Positions 12,034-25,249 are shown, numbered from the stretch's first letter. The stretch: 64,000 nucleotides of DNA from Syncephalastrum monosporum B8922 (GCA_000697355.1 JNEN01001276.1:27243-91242); one strand, 5' to 3'. Notes: generated from the letters alone by a model not told the origin. Numbers and translations are program-made.

Positions 12034-13072
12034 TTTTTTTGTGTATAGCTTTTTTATGTGTGTATAGAATGTATTGACAGGCGTCAGTCTGTGGACCTAG
12101 CCGGCCCTTTATATAGGGATTCGGAGTTTTCATGAGGACACTTGGATGATGTTCACGATCCCTTGGTATTGCCAAAAACGTAATTGCCTCTCCACGTATG
12201 TTCCCCCCAAAGCCCTCAATTCGCAGAAAAAAAGTTATCTTTATCGGCAGAAGATCAAAAAGGTGTCAAGGGTACACCCCAAAACAGAAGCATGCTTTGC
12301 AAAACTGAGTTAGCGCCATCAGTGATGAGCGGCTAAAAATGGAAGGCGGTGAGCTCATATTCGCTTACACTGTGTTCCCCCTTTTCCTCTCACACACTTC
12401 CTTACAGGGACTCGCATCCCCGCCATACACACACACACGCACTTTTTACATTTGACTCCTTTGCTTACATTGGCTAATAAAATCTGTGATGTGACGCAGA
12501 CAAATAGACATGTTCTAAAGAACGAGATAAAAAAAAGAGTTTGTCATGGGCCCCCACCCCGCTTTTCCCAAAACAGGCATTGCTTACACCGGAACCTCGC
12601 ACATGTGAGTTCGTTTTCGGCCGATTCTTCGGAGCGTTAGTTTTTTATTTTTCTTTTCCAGAGCATGAAATCATGGGAGTTAATTAAAGAACAAGTGGGA
12701 AAATAAGATGAAATCGTTGAAAAGCATGGCGACATTCAAAGGGAATGTCAAAAGTAAGACAAGGGAACACAAAATGAGGACAAACATTCAAAGTGGAGGC
12801 CGAGCGCAAGGGCACCATTGTCCAGGGACATAATGTTTTTTCGAAACTCATGATTTTGAGACATGTGTTTTTCATTCGTAAAATACATGAAATGGACCAT
12901 AAAATACGCCGTCCTTCTTTGAAAGAAAAAATGTACGTGCGAGCGGGAAAGAAGGCCCAGACTCCCATGATGTCATAAGCACAGGCCAATGCATATTACA
13001 CCCGCATACACAGGTACACTAAAAACACACACACAGAAAAAGTATAATATACACACACGCTAAAGACGTTGT
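12034..13072. other. Intergenic, PRO1 promoter and 3' side of the kinase gene
   Basis: About 1 kb. It holds several short CA tracts (near 12427 and 13025) and a single TGACTC core at 12453, too common to call a Gcn4 site. No gene seen. Confidence 0.5.
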
Positions 13073-15042
13073 TTAGGCTCCAAAAGTTATCTCCAGAACA
13101 TCCAGCAACTTAGCGCACAAGAAGTCGTAGGCTTCGACCTGACCTTCCATACGCTTCACCTCAATGACGCGCACGTCTTGTTGGTCCACTAAGGACCATT
13201 CGATCGCGAGGACGACTTTGCCAGAGTCGTTGAGGGTATACATGGCACGTGCGTCCTTGGCTGGTCGTTCACACACCAGGCGATTTGGGCTGTGATTGTC
13301 ATGGGTCGCCCTCAATCCGAGCGCAGCCACGACACGCTGAAGGGTATCTTCCAGCTTGGCGGGTGTCACACGGCTGTTGAAGAGCAGGAGGGTTTCTCGC
13401 TGTACCCGTGTCGACGCACGATGCTTCGATCGCCAGCTGAACCGCTTGTTACTGCTTGTGCTTTTTTTCTTGTGACCTGATGAGGTCAACAGTCGTCGCA
13501 AGGACTCAAGTGTCGTTCGCTTGTGATAATGTTCTGGTTTTTCCGATGATGAAGTAGGGGATGACGTGCGTTGATGCAAGCCCTGATCCAGCTTGGGTGG
13601 CTGTTGTTGGTCTGGTTTAGCTGATACGGCTGATGATGGGCTTGAGGTGGGTGATCGATCATTCTGCGGCTGCTTGACGTTGTTCTCCGGGGACTTGGCG
13701 TCATGATGATGCTGATTCTCTTCCGATGGCGAATTTTCGGACGTCCTTTGCTTTCCTTTTTCTTCTCTCGGCATCATCCATGGATGATCCAGGATGTCGC
13801 GGACAGTGAATCGCTTTGTCGGGTCAGGCTCCAGCATACGTCGGATAAGATCCTGCGCATCGGCCTTGTCATACATGTGTTCTGGGAAGGCTACCACACC
13901 TTCCTTTTGCTTTTCCGCTGTATGGCTATAATCTTCTTCGTCGTTGAAGGGCAAAAATCCACATAACATTGCATACAGCACGACGCCACACGACCAAATG
14001 TCCGCAGCAGGACCCACGTAGGTCTCGCCACGTAGCAGCTCTGGAGCGGCATAACAAGGGGAACCGCAGCAGGTTGTCATGAGCCACTTTTGCTGCTCCC
14101 GCTTCTGGTTGGCAAATCCAAAATCGGTAATGATCAGCGTGCGCTCGTCGAGCAGCAGCAGGTTTTCCAGCTTGAGATCGCGATGCACGACGCCTTTTTT
14201 CTGGAGATACTGCACCCCGCTCACCAGTTGCCCAAACAGGTTGCGCGCCTCGACCTCTTCCAGATAATCGCGCGCGAGAATGTACTCAAAAAGCTCGCCT
14301 AAAAGAAGCAAAAAAAAAAAAAAACTCTGTGTAAATAACTCTTTTTTTTTACAGGTGTTTGTGGCAAAATAACTCGGCGTGTACGTTCCCTCCCTCCTCC
14401 CCCCCTTCTTTGATCGCTGCATAATTTGTTGACGAGATGTGCATAGCCCGCGCTTACCGTGTGCAGCGTATTGGAGTACAAGGCCCGTATACTTTTCAGA
14501 ATCAATTACATCCAAGAGTCGCACAATCGACGGGTGCGAAAGTTGCTATTATTGCGTGACATGATGAGAAACAGGTTCATCCTGTAATTACTATCTGCTG
14601 GTACCTTTAAAATGGTAACTTCCCGATCCACCTTGTCGCGCAACTCCGCCGTCTCCACTCGGCGCTTGTTGATCAACTTGAGTGCAACCTAATGAATGAA
14701 CAGACCCCGCGCGCTTCGTTGTCAAGCTTAATTCTGAGAGGCTCACTTTTGCCTTGTTACCTCTTTGCCTGTGACTTGATGCACGGCACGCTTCACTTTG
14801 CCGAATTCGCCATTGCCTAGGGTCTCCAAAAGCTCATATGACCCAAACGTCTTCTTCGGCGGCCGCTCAGAAGTGGGTGAATTACCGCCACTACTGCTGC
14901 TGCCTGTAGGCGAAGCGGACGAGTGACTTGTCGAGGGGCGAGGAGGGTGCTGCTCGTCTGTCAATCGCACCCACGCTTGTTGTTTGGCCTCTGCCAATGT
15001 TGGCTCTGGTAATGCAGATGCTGGAATATGCGGGGCAGGCAT
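13073..15042 (-). CDS. CAMK/AMPK-family Ser/Thr kinase, Kin4/Frk1-like
   Basis: Protein kinase, 559 aa from exons 15042-14761, 14688-14605, 14545-14458 and 14298-13073. A Ser/Pro-rich N-terminus of about 60 residues precedes the kinase domain. Visible motifs: Gly loop LGNGEFGKV, Lys in VALKLINK, catalytic loop VHRDLKLEN, DFG in IITDFGFAN, activation segment TTCCGSPCYAAPELL and ADIWSCGVVLYAML. The TTCCGSPCYAAPE string resembles Kin4/Frk1 and fission yeast Ppk1 more than Snf1. A long low-complexity region (Ser, Gln, Lys, Pro) follows. The last 110 residues form a conserved globular end (ETLLLFNSRVTPAKLEDTLQ to LDVLEITFGA) that resembles a KA1-type regulatory tail. A second ATG seven codons upstream (15063) is less likely. 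Kinase is certain; the Kin4 subgroup is inference. Confidence 0.9.
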
Positions 15043-15230
15043 TAGAAACACACACAGACACACACAAAAAGTAAAAGAAGATCAAATAGAAAAAAAATAA
15101 AAATAAAAAGAAGATGAAGCAATCAAGGAGTAAACGAACAAGAAACGGACAAGAAAACTCATCCAGCAAAACAAAAAAAAAGTTTTTTTAATTCGAAATA
15201 AAGGGAGGCCGGAAGGTGCTTGCCGAGCTC

Positions 15231-15252
15231 TGTGTGTGTGTGTGTGTGTGTA
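15231..15252. repeat. (TG)n microsatellite
   Basis: Ten uninterrupted TG units followed by TATA, in the 300-base gap (15043-15342) between the kinase start and the SREBP stop. The rest of this gap is AT-rich leader of the kinase gene with no gene in it. Confidence 0.9.
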
Positions 15253-15342
15253 TACAGTAATAGAGAGGAGACGTTGTGTATGTAGTATTGAGAGATAGTG
15301 TGTGTGCTACCATAAACTCGGCGCTAGAGAATATATGGCAAT

Positions 15343-18300
15343 TTAGGCACCGTGGAGAATGTCGAGAGCCCTGTCAGCCCGCTTGGCTATGCTTTCGTCG
15401 TCCAGTACCAGATCATAGGCCACAGCAGCCGTGGTCGGTGGCTCTTCCAGTTCTTCATCCTCGGTACAGTCACAAGCCGAATCCACACCGTCTGTCTGGC
15501 GGGCCACAAACCGGTCCAGTCGAACCAGTCGGTCAATGAGCACCTGATGCTCGCTCAACACAGATCGCTTGGTCATGCGCCGCAGATGCCATGTCGCCTG
15601 CCGCACTTGCTGTCGGGTATCTTGTTTGCTCCATTTCCAGGCACGCAACCAGGCATCCAGGCCCACCATCGCGACTGCAAACTCAGCGCGCGCCATCACC
15701 GTGTTTTCAATGCCGTACTCGCGCACCTTGGACTGCCGCACGCGTCGCATCGTGTCACGGACTCGCTCGGCTTCTTCCAACCGGGCGACGCCTTCTTCAG
15801 CGCCCTGAGCCGTGTTTTGCAGCAAGGCAAGCGCGCCCGCCAAGGTCAGGATCATCTGCTTCTTGACGAGTTCGTCGAGTTGACTCATGCGTGTCTTTTG
15901 GGCCAGCGCTTCCCGCCCCGGCAGCGCGACGAGCAAAGCGCGTGGTACGCGTCGCGCCACAGCAGGCATCCATTGCTCGGCTTGCTTGATGTCTTGCTTC
16001 CACAGCGCTTCAACGGTCATGCCCACCGCGGCCAGCCAGTGTGCCAGACGCTGCTGTTCCTGGACCTCGGACGCAGCGAGCAGGGACTCGAAGCCGGGAA
16101 CGACGTCGCTTGAGGTGGTGATCTGCTTGATCAGGACGCGGAACTGGTCCTTGAGACTTTCCATCAGGTGCAGGGTCGACAGGATGGTAACGGGCACGAT
16201 GACGGGCGCCGTCAGCGACAGAGAGAGGCGGTCGCCACGCATGACTTCGAGGGTTTCCTTCCATGCCAGCGTGTCAAAGATCCAATCTTCGCGCGGATAG
16301 TCCTTCCACATGAGCGCCCACATGAAGGACCCATCCGTCTCGTCCAGATCGTCGTCTTCGTCCATGTAGCTTGTCTCGATCAGGGCCTGCCGCCAGAAAT
16401 GGCGGGCGAAGCGGCCCTTGGCGCCATTGAGGCTGAATTCCATGGCGGCGGTCACGTAGGCCCGTGCACGCAACGTGCGCACCTCCGCGTGCTCGTCATC
16501 GATGAGATGTTCCACGAGATTCAGCATGCGTAAACAACTGTACAGACGATGCCAGCGCGTCGCGTCTGGGTTACCGCCCAAGATCTGGATCTCGCACAAC
16601 TTGAGCCAGTAACATGCTTGCTCCCATTCGTCTTGTGGGTCGCGTCGCTCGTCGTAGACTTCGTAGCCGAACATATGGCGTCCAGCCAATCGGAAAAGCT
16701 CCATCGCGACGTGGATCGGCAGCATTGAGAGCGGAGGACCGTCATCATGCTCCTGTGCAAGCTGCCGGACAAGAATGCGATAGACTTCCGTGCATTTTTG
16801 ATCGCCTGGGCTGACCGCGTTGGCCGAGCTGGCCGCGGCCAGGGCAGCCCCCGACTTGCGGAACATGCGTCGTCGCCGAGGCACTCGTTTCACTCGGTAG
16901 CTCATGTGGCCTGCCCATGCTTTGACGAGCGGCAGAAGGAGTTGTACGAGACAGACGACAAAGACGGTGGTGCGGATCACCGCCCAGCCATTGACGTCGT
17001 CTAGAAGGCCGCCCGAAGTGGCATTTGTAGTGGTCGTGAAGCGCTCATGCGAAGTGGAGGCGGTGGAGATGTCGGGCGTGGCTGCGCGCGACATGTGATG
17101 GTGATTCTGGAACTGCTCGGTGCTGGTCGGACCGCTCGTGAGTGGAGAAGAGGAGAACAAGGAGATGGCCATAAAAACGGCCATAAAGACACGACTTGAG
17201 ACGCCCAGCGGCGGGGTCGAGGGCGAAGAGCCGGTGGTCGAGGAAGAAGACTCGTCTTCGTCGGATGTGCGCGTGCGCTTGCGTTGTTGCTTTCTTCTTT
17301 TCGAGGCCGACTGCTGCTGTTGCTGCTGGAGCCGTTGCTGCTGCAGCATGTCTTGTTCGCGCTGCATCTTTTGCATGCGGTACTGCGAGAGCACGTCCTG
17401 CCCGCCTGGCAGCTGGGCGAGCAAGTGCTGGAGGAGAGCATTCTCTTGCCGCATATCATCACCGGTACGCTTCAGATGGGTAATGTATTCGGTCGCTTTG
17501 CGCAGGATGGTGGCCTTATTGAGCTTGGTCGCCACAGCGACACCATCGAGGTATTCTTCGCCGTCGTCACCGTCGTCGTCGTCATCGTCCATGGTGCGAC
17601 GCTTGCGGGAAGAGTCTTTCAGGCGGGCATGGAGGAGGGCAGGGACGGCATTCTTGAGCTCGGCAATGCGATCATTGATATTGTTACGATACCGGCGCTC
17701 GATGGCGTTGTGTGCGGTTTTCTTTTGCTGGCCTCCTGCAGCGGCAGGCGGTGTGGCGCGTGCGGCATTGGCTCCTGGAGGAAACTGTGCGTTGGGCTGG
17801 GATGCAGGTAGATTGCCAGGCTTGAGGCGCTGGATAGGCAGCTTGCCTGCATAGAAAAAGACAAGGTTAAACAAAGCGAAATTATGCCCTGTCCGGTAGA
17901 ATGAAACAAGGACGTACCCTGCTGTTGAATCTCAAACGAAGCGGGCACGGTCCACGAAATTTGACTCAGATCAATGGCAGGCTGGGGTGACATTGCTCCT
18001 CCTTTCTCCGGCACTTGTTCCGGACTCGGGTATTCATTTTTTACGTCGGAGGGTTCAGGTGTCCATGTTTGTTGCTCCGGTTGCTGCTGTGGTTGCTGTG
18101 TCTGCTGTGTCTGCTGTGTCTGTTGTTGCTGCTGCTGCGATGGTACCACAGGAGTGTTGTCCATCATAGGCTGCGAGGGCAGAGGCGCTACAGCAGTAGG
18201 AGCAGTCGTGGTATTACTTGCAGGAGTCGTTGTAGACGTCGGCTGAAGTGACAGCGGAGGAGACAGCGGCTGGTGGAGCTGCTGGAGATGGTGCTGTTGC

Positions 18301-18542
18301 TGTAGCTGCTGTTGCTGTTTCATATCCGAGAAGCTGTATTCGTTCATCTGTGGGGGCGTCGTAGGTGCATAGAAGAGGGGCTGCTGTGGGTCGATTTGAG
18401 GCAGGAACATAAAATCCTGCCAGTCGTTGTTAAAAGCAGCCTGTGCTTGTTGTTGCAAGTCAAGGTCCAACTGGGAAAGCGAACCCAGATCATATTGGTA
18501 TGGATCGTCGTCTTCATTGCCGAACAATGCAAACGATTCCAT
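15343..18542 (-). CDS. SREBP-family membrane-bound bHLH transcription factor
   Basis: Sterol/oxygen-responsive activator held in the ER membrane until cleaved. Exons 18542-17918 and 17846-15343 give 1042 aa. Order: acidic N-terminus with Gln-rich activation region (about 1-210); bHLH near 250-340 with AHNAIERRYRNNINDRI, where the Tyr in RRYRNN is diagnostic of SREBPs; an acidic Asp/Glu insertion in the loop; helix 2 and leucine zipper (KLNKATILRKATEYITHL); a Gln/Lys-rich linker; a first hydrophobic segment (RVFMAVFMAISLF); a short loop; a second one (VIRTTVFVVCLVQLLLPLV); then about 500 residues of C-terminal regulatory domain. This two-pass architecture is retained, so regulation by proteolysis (site-2 protease or Dsc type) is expected from family knowledge. 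The start at 18542 is chosen over an upstream in-frame ATG at 18626 because MESFALFGNEDDD begins a typical acidic activation domain. Confidence 0.94.
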
Positions 18543-19095
18543 GGCGAATGGAGTATAAACAACCAGAAAACAAAAGTAAAAAGAGCGTTGTAAGGAGAGG
18601 GGACCGTTTGCGCGGGTATTGAACAAAGGCCCACATTTTGCACGTTTTTAGAAGGTGCAAAAAAGTGGTCTGATTTTGTGCAATTCGGCCCCATTCTGCA
18701 CTCACTTTTGGCTTTTCGTATTTATTTGGAAAGTAACAATAGCGATCGATGAATATTTCATCTTTCCGTGCATTTGCAGATGTATTCTAGTCTTTGCCCT
18801 TAGAGCAATACTGCTTCAACAATGTTTAGTGCAGGAACAGTAAAGTGTGCCCAATGCTGTCCAAGTCAATAATAAACGGATACCACGTTGGCGAGAATGA
18901 GCTGAATAAGCTTTTTGTACACCGAATGGGGGTCGCCCGGGATGGCATGGCAAGAAATACGGCCTATTTCTGACTGACATTCTGTTTGCAAAAAAAAAAA
19001 AAGGTGAAAACCAGATTTCCTGGTAAACCGGTTCGCATGAAGATAAAATAAAAAAAAATGGGATTGACGAGGGTCAGCTGGTCATTTGTGTATGC
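18543..19095. other. Intergenic, divergent promoter
   Basis: About 0.55 kb between the SREBP start and the SLC35F-type gene. It contains A-tracts near 18990 and 19050. No gene seen. Confidence 0.5.
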
Positions 19096-20591
19096 ATGAA
19101 CTACTTTGGTGAGGCGGTGAAAGAAAAGCCCATTTTATATACTTTTCTACTCGCTGAATGCAACCATCCCTGGATCATGATCGTTTCTGGATTGATGAAG
19201 CAATATGCACAGTGGATCTTGCCACTTTGTCTCGGCCAGGCTTTGTCTTTGTGCATCACGGGCACCAGTACTGCCTCGTCTGCATTATGGAATCACTACT
19301 CCCTCAACATGCCTTTCACACAAAACTTTTTGACCTATACTCTGCTCTTTATCGTCTACGGCTTGCGGGAAAAGGACGTATCACGCGGCTTATTCGATAA
19401 ACGCACTTGGCCTTGTACGTCTCACTTTCGGTTTATACACGTTATGTTTATAACCTCATATTCCTCTAGTCCTGGGCTTTTCCTTTGCAGATGTACAAGG
19501 TGCGATACCACTCGACGTGCTTCTAACTCGATGCTGACCGTTTGTATGGATGATCAGCTAACGTGCTGGCCGTGTTGGCTTTCAAGTCGACGTCAGTTTT
19601 GTCTGCCCTCATTGTGTCCTCGTGGACGCTGCCCTGCATCATGCTCCTTTCCATCTATTGCCTGGGTTACCGTTACCATGCCCCGCATTATGGTGGCGTC
19701 GGCCTATCCATTGTGGGCTTAGCCCTGCTCATCTGGTCAGATACCATCAAGGATGAAGCTTCCACAGGTACAGCGCAAATACTCTTGTGGGGACGAAGTC
19801 ATCGAATTGACCCTATATGACATGTAGCCAACCACAGCTGGATCGGTGACCTTATTTGCGTAAGATCCAACAAGAAACCAAGCCATTCAGTCTACTCATG
19901 CATCATACTTTAGCTGACCAGCGCAACGCTATACGCGGTCAGCAACGTGACCGAAGAGCACCTGGTGAGCCGGTGCACGACCTCAGAGTTCCTTTGGCGC
20001 ATCGGCTTTTGGGGTTCAATTTTGACGGGCGTACAAGCGTAAGTGGCCGGCATCCACTGTGTCACTTCGCTGACATAGCATGTAGCCTTTTCTTCGAGCG
20101 GCGAGTATGGTTTTCAATGGAACTATCCTGGGGAGCCGGTAGGTCCCAGTCTCTCTCTCTCGTTTATTTGTGCTCACCAGCTGATCCATCTGCACAAAGC
20201 GGGTCTGATTAGCATCTATGTTGTTTGCCTGTTCTCCATGTACTCTCTCGGGCCTTGGCTTTATCGCATGTCCAGTGCCACGTTTCTCAGCATGAACCTC
20301 GTCACGAGTAATTTTTATTCCCTTTTGATCGGTCTTCTCTTTCTCGATGCAAAGGTAATACATGAATGATAGCAAATCAGCCGACTGACCCTCTCCATGT
20401 AGATGCCTCCTTTTTACCCCGTCGCTTATGTGCTTGTCATTGCCGGTGTGTCACTTTTCAATTTGACGAGACCACCGTCTCAGTCCGCGGAAGAACGGCT
20501 TCCCATCTTTCAGCCACTGGCACAGGAAGATGATCGAGAAGAAGATGGAGTGGATGTCTGGGCCGCGGGCCCGGCCCGCTCTCAGCATTAG
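19096..20591 (+). CDS. SLC35F1/F2-type putative solute carrier (DMT superfamily)
   Basis: Multi-pass membrane protein of the drug/metabolite transporter superfamily, SLC35F1/F2/DUF914 branch. Substrate unknown. Eight exons (19096-19414, 19470-19499, 19558-19767, 19828-19859, 19914-20038, 20086-20138, 20200-20354, 20403-20591) join in one frame to 370 aa. Recognisable blocks: LGQALSLCITGTSTASS in helix 1, FADVQANVLAVLAFKSTSV, GVGLSIVGLALLIWSD, LICLTSATLYAVSNVTEEHLV, GFWGSILTGVQ, SIYVVCLFSMYSLGPWLYR, MSSATFLSMNLVTSNFYSLL and VLVIAGVSLFNLT. These line up with human SLC35F1 along its length. In-frame ATGs at 19096, 19177 and 19195 are all possible starts; the last directly precedes the first helix. 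The C-terminus is short, acidic and cytosolic. Exon 6-7 splicing (20139-20199) was chosen because it restores the family frame. Confidence 0.85.
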
Positions 20592-20788
20592 CATTTATAC
20601 CACATTGCCAATTATATACAATGGCTGGTCTCCGCCCTCCGCTTCCCCCCCCCTTCCGGCCTTCCAATACTCGTAGCATATACCGACAGCACAGGACAGA
20701 TTCCGAATACATTCATGCATAGATCTGGCTCCTCTGTTTTAGAGATTTATAGATGTGTGTAAGTGTGTATGGATGGGCTTTCAGGGTA

Positions 20789-23556
20789 TTACACGGAAGC
20801 GACGATTTCATCCGCCTTTTGCAAAGCCTATGCAAGAAATGCGTCAGCCTTGACTAGGAAAAACTGATCCTCTTAACCTTACCTCAATCATCTTTTTGCA
20901 TTCCTTGCGTCGCTCCTGCGTGTACTCCGACTCTTCGAGCAGCTCATCCAAAACTTCAGCCTTGTAAAGCTCCGTCAGGAGCTCTTTTTGGAGCTCCTGC
21001 TTGGCCCGATTTACTAGATTGAGCATGATGGCCTTGGGTACCATATCAATCATGGTCCGCTTGACAATATTGAAATATGATCGAATGAGAAGCTCTACAG
21101 TTACATTTCGAGCCTGTCAGTACTCCGTTGTTTCCTTTGCCCTTGTCCAACTTACTAATCACTTCGGTTTCCATGATTTCCCGTTCCGACAGGGCACCTG
21201 ATGCCTTGAGCATGGCCGGCGGCTAGAACAAGAAAACAAGAAGCAAGAGATCAGGGTGACTGTGGCGATGCTTCTGTACCCAAACGATTACCGCTTCCAT
21301 CGGATTGGACTTCTTGGACTTTTTGGGTCCATTAAAGAAGCTGCCAAAGAAGGAGTTCGACTCTCCTTCGGCAGTGAAACTGCTGCTAGTCTGCAGTTGC
21401 TGGGGTGGCTGCTGCTGTACGGGTGTCTGTGAGCGAGTCGAGCGAGTGTTGCCGCTCTCGGGACCACCGACAGGCTGCGGTGGTTTAGGATGCATCTGTT
21501 CGTTCACCATAGCAATAGCTTGGTGGCCACTCAAAAAATCGGGATGACCCGTGTTAATATAGCAGACTTCCATACTGGTTCGAATCATATAGACAAGGTC
21601 AGTGTTTCGCGTGCTGAATACTCGACTAGAACTTACTTGACAAGGTCCGACACCAGCTGACTCGTTGGTGTCTGTGCCTTTTTGAAAAAGGAAAGAACCA
21701 CTTGGTAGAACCGTTCTCTCATAGCAGGGAAACGCTTGAAGAACTTGGAACAGCAACACTCTCAGTTAATATCTCACTTTGATGTTATCCATTGACTTAC
21801 CTGCTTGTTCAGGAGTTGACTCAGGATACGGACCAGCTCGTCGTACACCAAGGCAATGCACCGAAGACTCGGATCCTCCAGGCGTCGGATCTGCTTCTTG
21901 ATAATAACCTCGAAAGCGGTTGTGGCTACAAACAATGCCGGAGACGAGCCCTAAAAACCACCGTCAGCAATCCAGAAGCCCATCATGGATCAACGTACGG
22001 AAGAGTTGTACAAGAGCACACGGATATCATCGTCTTTGCTTTGGTCGAGGGGGTCTACTTGTTTAATACCATTCGCGTAGAGTTCATGGAACACAAAACC
22101 GATGCGCGCACCACCGGACAGCTCGTAAGAGGAGAGATCATTCGAGTGGCCCTCGAGGACGTTTTTAAAGTCGCTGCAGAACTCGGTGATAATGTTCAGC
22201 ACCATGCCGGCCTGGTTGTCTCCGAGTGGGTCACCCAGCTGTGCGAGCTCTTGCTGGTACTTGGCGAGCGCGTTTTGGATCTTGGCTTTAATTTCGGGCA
22301 ACGTGTTCCGGATATGATGCATCAAAATCTGGGTATCCCATTGATAAGCCACTTGTCTACCATTTTCTGCGTTGCCAAGCATTTACCATGTTGAGTTTCC
22401 GTGCCAAGAAAGGCGTTCCACAGTACTGTGCTTTGCTACGGTACGCAGGGTGATTTTCAAAGAACTCGCGCTCGGCCTCGAGTGCTTTGGAGATCAATTT
22501 TTTCTGCTCAATATCGCGCTGGCCTCGGTTGATGACAGGTACGTAACCTAGGATCACATACATTTACTTGGCCTGTCGCAAGGAGGTGGATGATGAGACC
22601 TGGCTTACCTAAGCGCAGAGGAATCATGCGCCCTGCAAGAATGTCAATGACGTCGGTGCCCTGATCCATCAGGTCGACCTTGGTCAACACGCCGATGGTA
22701 CGCTGGCCCTCGGGATCCACCTCGCGGGCAAGCTTGAGACCGTCTGAGTTGGCTAGATCGGTGTTGGCAGCCGTAACCGCGAGAATGACAGCGTTGGGCT
22801 TGGTGATATATTTAAGGAGCATGTCGCGGATCTGTTTCTCAATGTCCTTGGGCTGGTCACCGACGGGCACCTAACAACGATGCTGAATACGAGATTTGTT
22901 GCGGTTAGAGCGAGTAGTACCTTGGTTAGACCGGGCAGATCGACCATCGTGAGGGTCAGGACATTGGGTGAAAAGATGCGCAGGTTGATAGGCTGAGGAG
23001 AGATGCCTTGGAGAAATAGAATGAGGTGGTGGCATAAGAGAAGTGAAGTGAGTGCTTACCTTGATTCTTCCCGGTCTTGAGCTCAGTGTCGCGGACGATT
23101 TCCTCGCGTATCTTGTCAAAGTCAAAGAACTTTTGACCCGGCAGGTGAAGGAACTCGCCCCACTCTGTACCCTCCTTCTCGTTCGACTGATCCGCAGGTC
23201 GATTGATGAGTTGCAGAATCTGTCAATGCCAAGAAAAAGGAAGAAAAAAAAAAGAGCAAAACGCGCACTGTCAGCTCCACAGCCTTGGCTTCCGTCGTGC
23301 TTGGTTTACCAAAGGCCTTCGAGTGACGATGCCCGTACCTCGTGGCAGGAAATCACGGCCGACGATATTCTCTAGTACAGAGCTTTTACCACTGGACTGC
23401 GAACCAATCACCGTGATTTGAGGAAGATCAACCGGATTGTGGACACCCACAGTAGCAAAGGCATCCTGAAGCTTATTGACTATGGCGGTATGGGGAATGA
23501 GCTTAGAGCACCCTGCCGAGCATAAGCGTACCTGTCTTGATGAGCTGCGTGTCCAT
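20789..23556 (-). CDS. VPS1: Dynamin-related GTPase Vps1
   Basis: Large GTPase that assembles into collars for scission at Golgi/endosome membranes, vacuolar sorting and peroxisome division. Roughly ten exons. The first is 25 nt (23556-23532, MDTQLIKT), then [12 protein letters not shown] and the G1 motif [16 protein letters not shown]. The remaining GTPase motifs are G2 [12 protein letters not shown]3 [11 protein letters not shown] and G4 [12 protein letters not shown]. The middle/stalk follows ([46 protein letters not shown]). There is no PH domain. Instead a Gln/Pro/Ser insert of about 70 residues precedes a basic [12 protein letters not shown], as in fungal Vps1. The GED is complete ([20 protein letters not shown] to [12 protein letters not shown]). 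Ordinary length and content for a Vps1, with confident exons except minor uncertainty around 21640-21760. Confidence 0.94.
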
Positions 23557-25249
23557 GACAAAAGTAAAAGAAGAGACAAAAAGAAATAAAAAGAGATGGC
23601 GAGAATGAACTGGAAAAAGAAGCAACAAACGACGCACGGCACAGACGCGCACACAAAGAGAGACACACGACACGCACGCGGCTTCCCCTTCACTGTGCGC
23701 GCGCGCTCTCTCACTCTCTCGTTCTGTCTCGGCTCTTCTTGTGTAACGCTTTTTGGTACTGCGCGCGGCATAAAACCCACTTACAGTATTTCTTTGAAAT
23801 CCTTTTCGCTTTGCCTGGTCTTTTCTGCAGTCCCTATGCCCTGCATGTGCCTGTATGTGCCCTGGCGGGTTCTCGTTCCCGGTTGCTTTTAGGACACCGT
23901 GCCTCAATCTGTCCCTAATCAGAAAGTCATCTGTCCTATCCCAGGCTGTCGCACAGCGCAGCAACAACACCACCACAACAACAACAGGCCCTGTTTTCAT
24001 TCTTTTATTAGCTCGTCCATTGTGACAAACACAACCGAGCCGCCAGGTGGGCTTCACTCCAGCCACAATCATCTGTATTCATGACAAACCTGCTGTATTC
24101 AATCCCTTCCCCGTCAAATCACATGTATTGCGCTACAGACCTATCATCGGTAATTTTTTTTCTTCTGCTCCTTGCTTATGTAGATACAGTGATTACCTAA
24201 TATTTCTTCCTATCACAATTCCGTTCAAAGAGACCATGCTTTGCGAGCCAGATTGTCGAGATGAACTAACTATATACAAAGGGACTACTTTTATTTTCAA
24301 TTCGAAGCACGACGGTCCAAGATAAAGGATTGCAAGACTGTCATTCACTGATTGCACTATTTTGTGGTGCTGCCTAAATCGACATGTGCACGAGCCGCGT
24401 AGACGTATAAAGACGCGTCAGGTAGAAGATATCACATATTAGGATCAATGTATTGTTTTGGGCACACCAGTTTTGTACTGCGTCAGGGCTGAGTTTTTAA
24501 GCATCGCATACCATAGACAAACGGCGAAATACATACTTTTTTTAACTCTCGCAAAAAAAATAATGGGCAAGACGACATGTATTATGCGCTTGAACACATG
24601 ACTACGTATTTTCAGCTGCAGTCTACTACGACTACATAGTTGGTTTTAATCAGTATCTCCTAAGTGTCAAAACAATCTCGAAGCTGAAATTAAGGTGAAA
24701 ACATAGACATTTTTAGACATAACTAGGAGTAATTTGATAACATGAAGAGAGTTCTCAAGGATATTAATAGAAGGAGACGAGATTACAGTACTGCTGCATG
24801 CGTATACGTATGGAGCCATTACTATTACGGTATTGAAAGCCTTACGTGTGTCAATCGCATATGTACCTTATAGCAGCGTTATCTTGGGAGCCACAGTACT
24901 TTTACTTTACAGAAACGATCGCATGGGAATCTCTGATAGCGAATAACAGAAGGTTTTAAAGGTACAACAGTGATGTGCCAATGATACTCATGATCGTAGC
25001 CGGGACTACTGGTGGAAACGCTCGGGGCCGGGTCGGTCAGCTGCCCTATAGAGAAAAAAAAGACCTTGTGTAACGCGTCTATACCTATTGAGCAAGGGCA
25101 ACAGTGAATCGCACGGACACAGCGAGTCTATTAGTTGCCTTGTTTTTGTTTTTAATACACTTTGTTTTTCTTACCTATTTCTTTTTTTTTAAACGCTGGC
25201 GAAACAAAAGTACCCCTCCTCCTCGCGTTATCACTCTTATTATCCCAAT
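23557..25249. other. Intergenic, 1.7 kb divergent region
   Basis: Lies between the divergent VPS1 and the Gly/Met-rich gene. The VPS1-proximal 200 bases carry CG/CT-rich leader sequence (CGCGCGCGCTCTCTCACTC). The stretch 24300-25100 is AT-rich with no coding signal, tRNA or repeat that I can support. Confidence 0.5.

Noticed and set aside
12453..12458. TGACTC as a Gcn4-type site for PRO1
   Set aside because: A single 6-base core 420 bases upstream is expected by chance; no full TGASTCA nearby.
15352..16113. 253-codon frame antisense to SREBP (and a 244-codon one at 17120-17854)
   Set aside because: Shadow frames of the conserved SREBP C-terminus and bHLH; no recognisable protein features.
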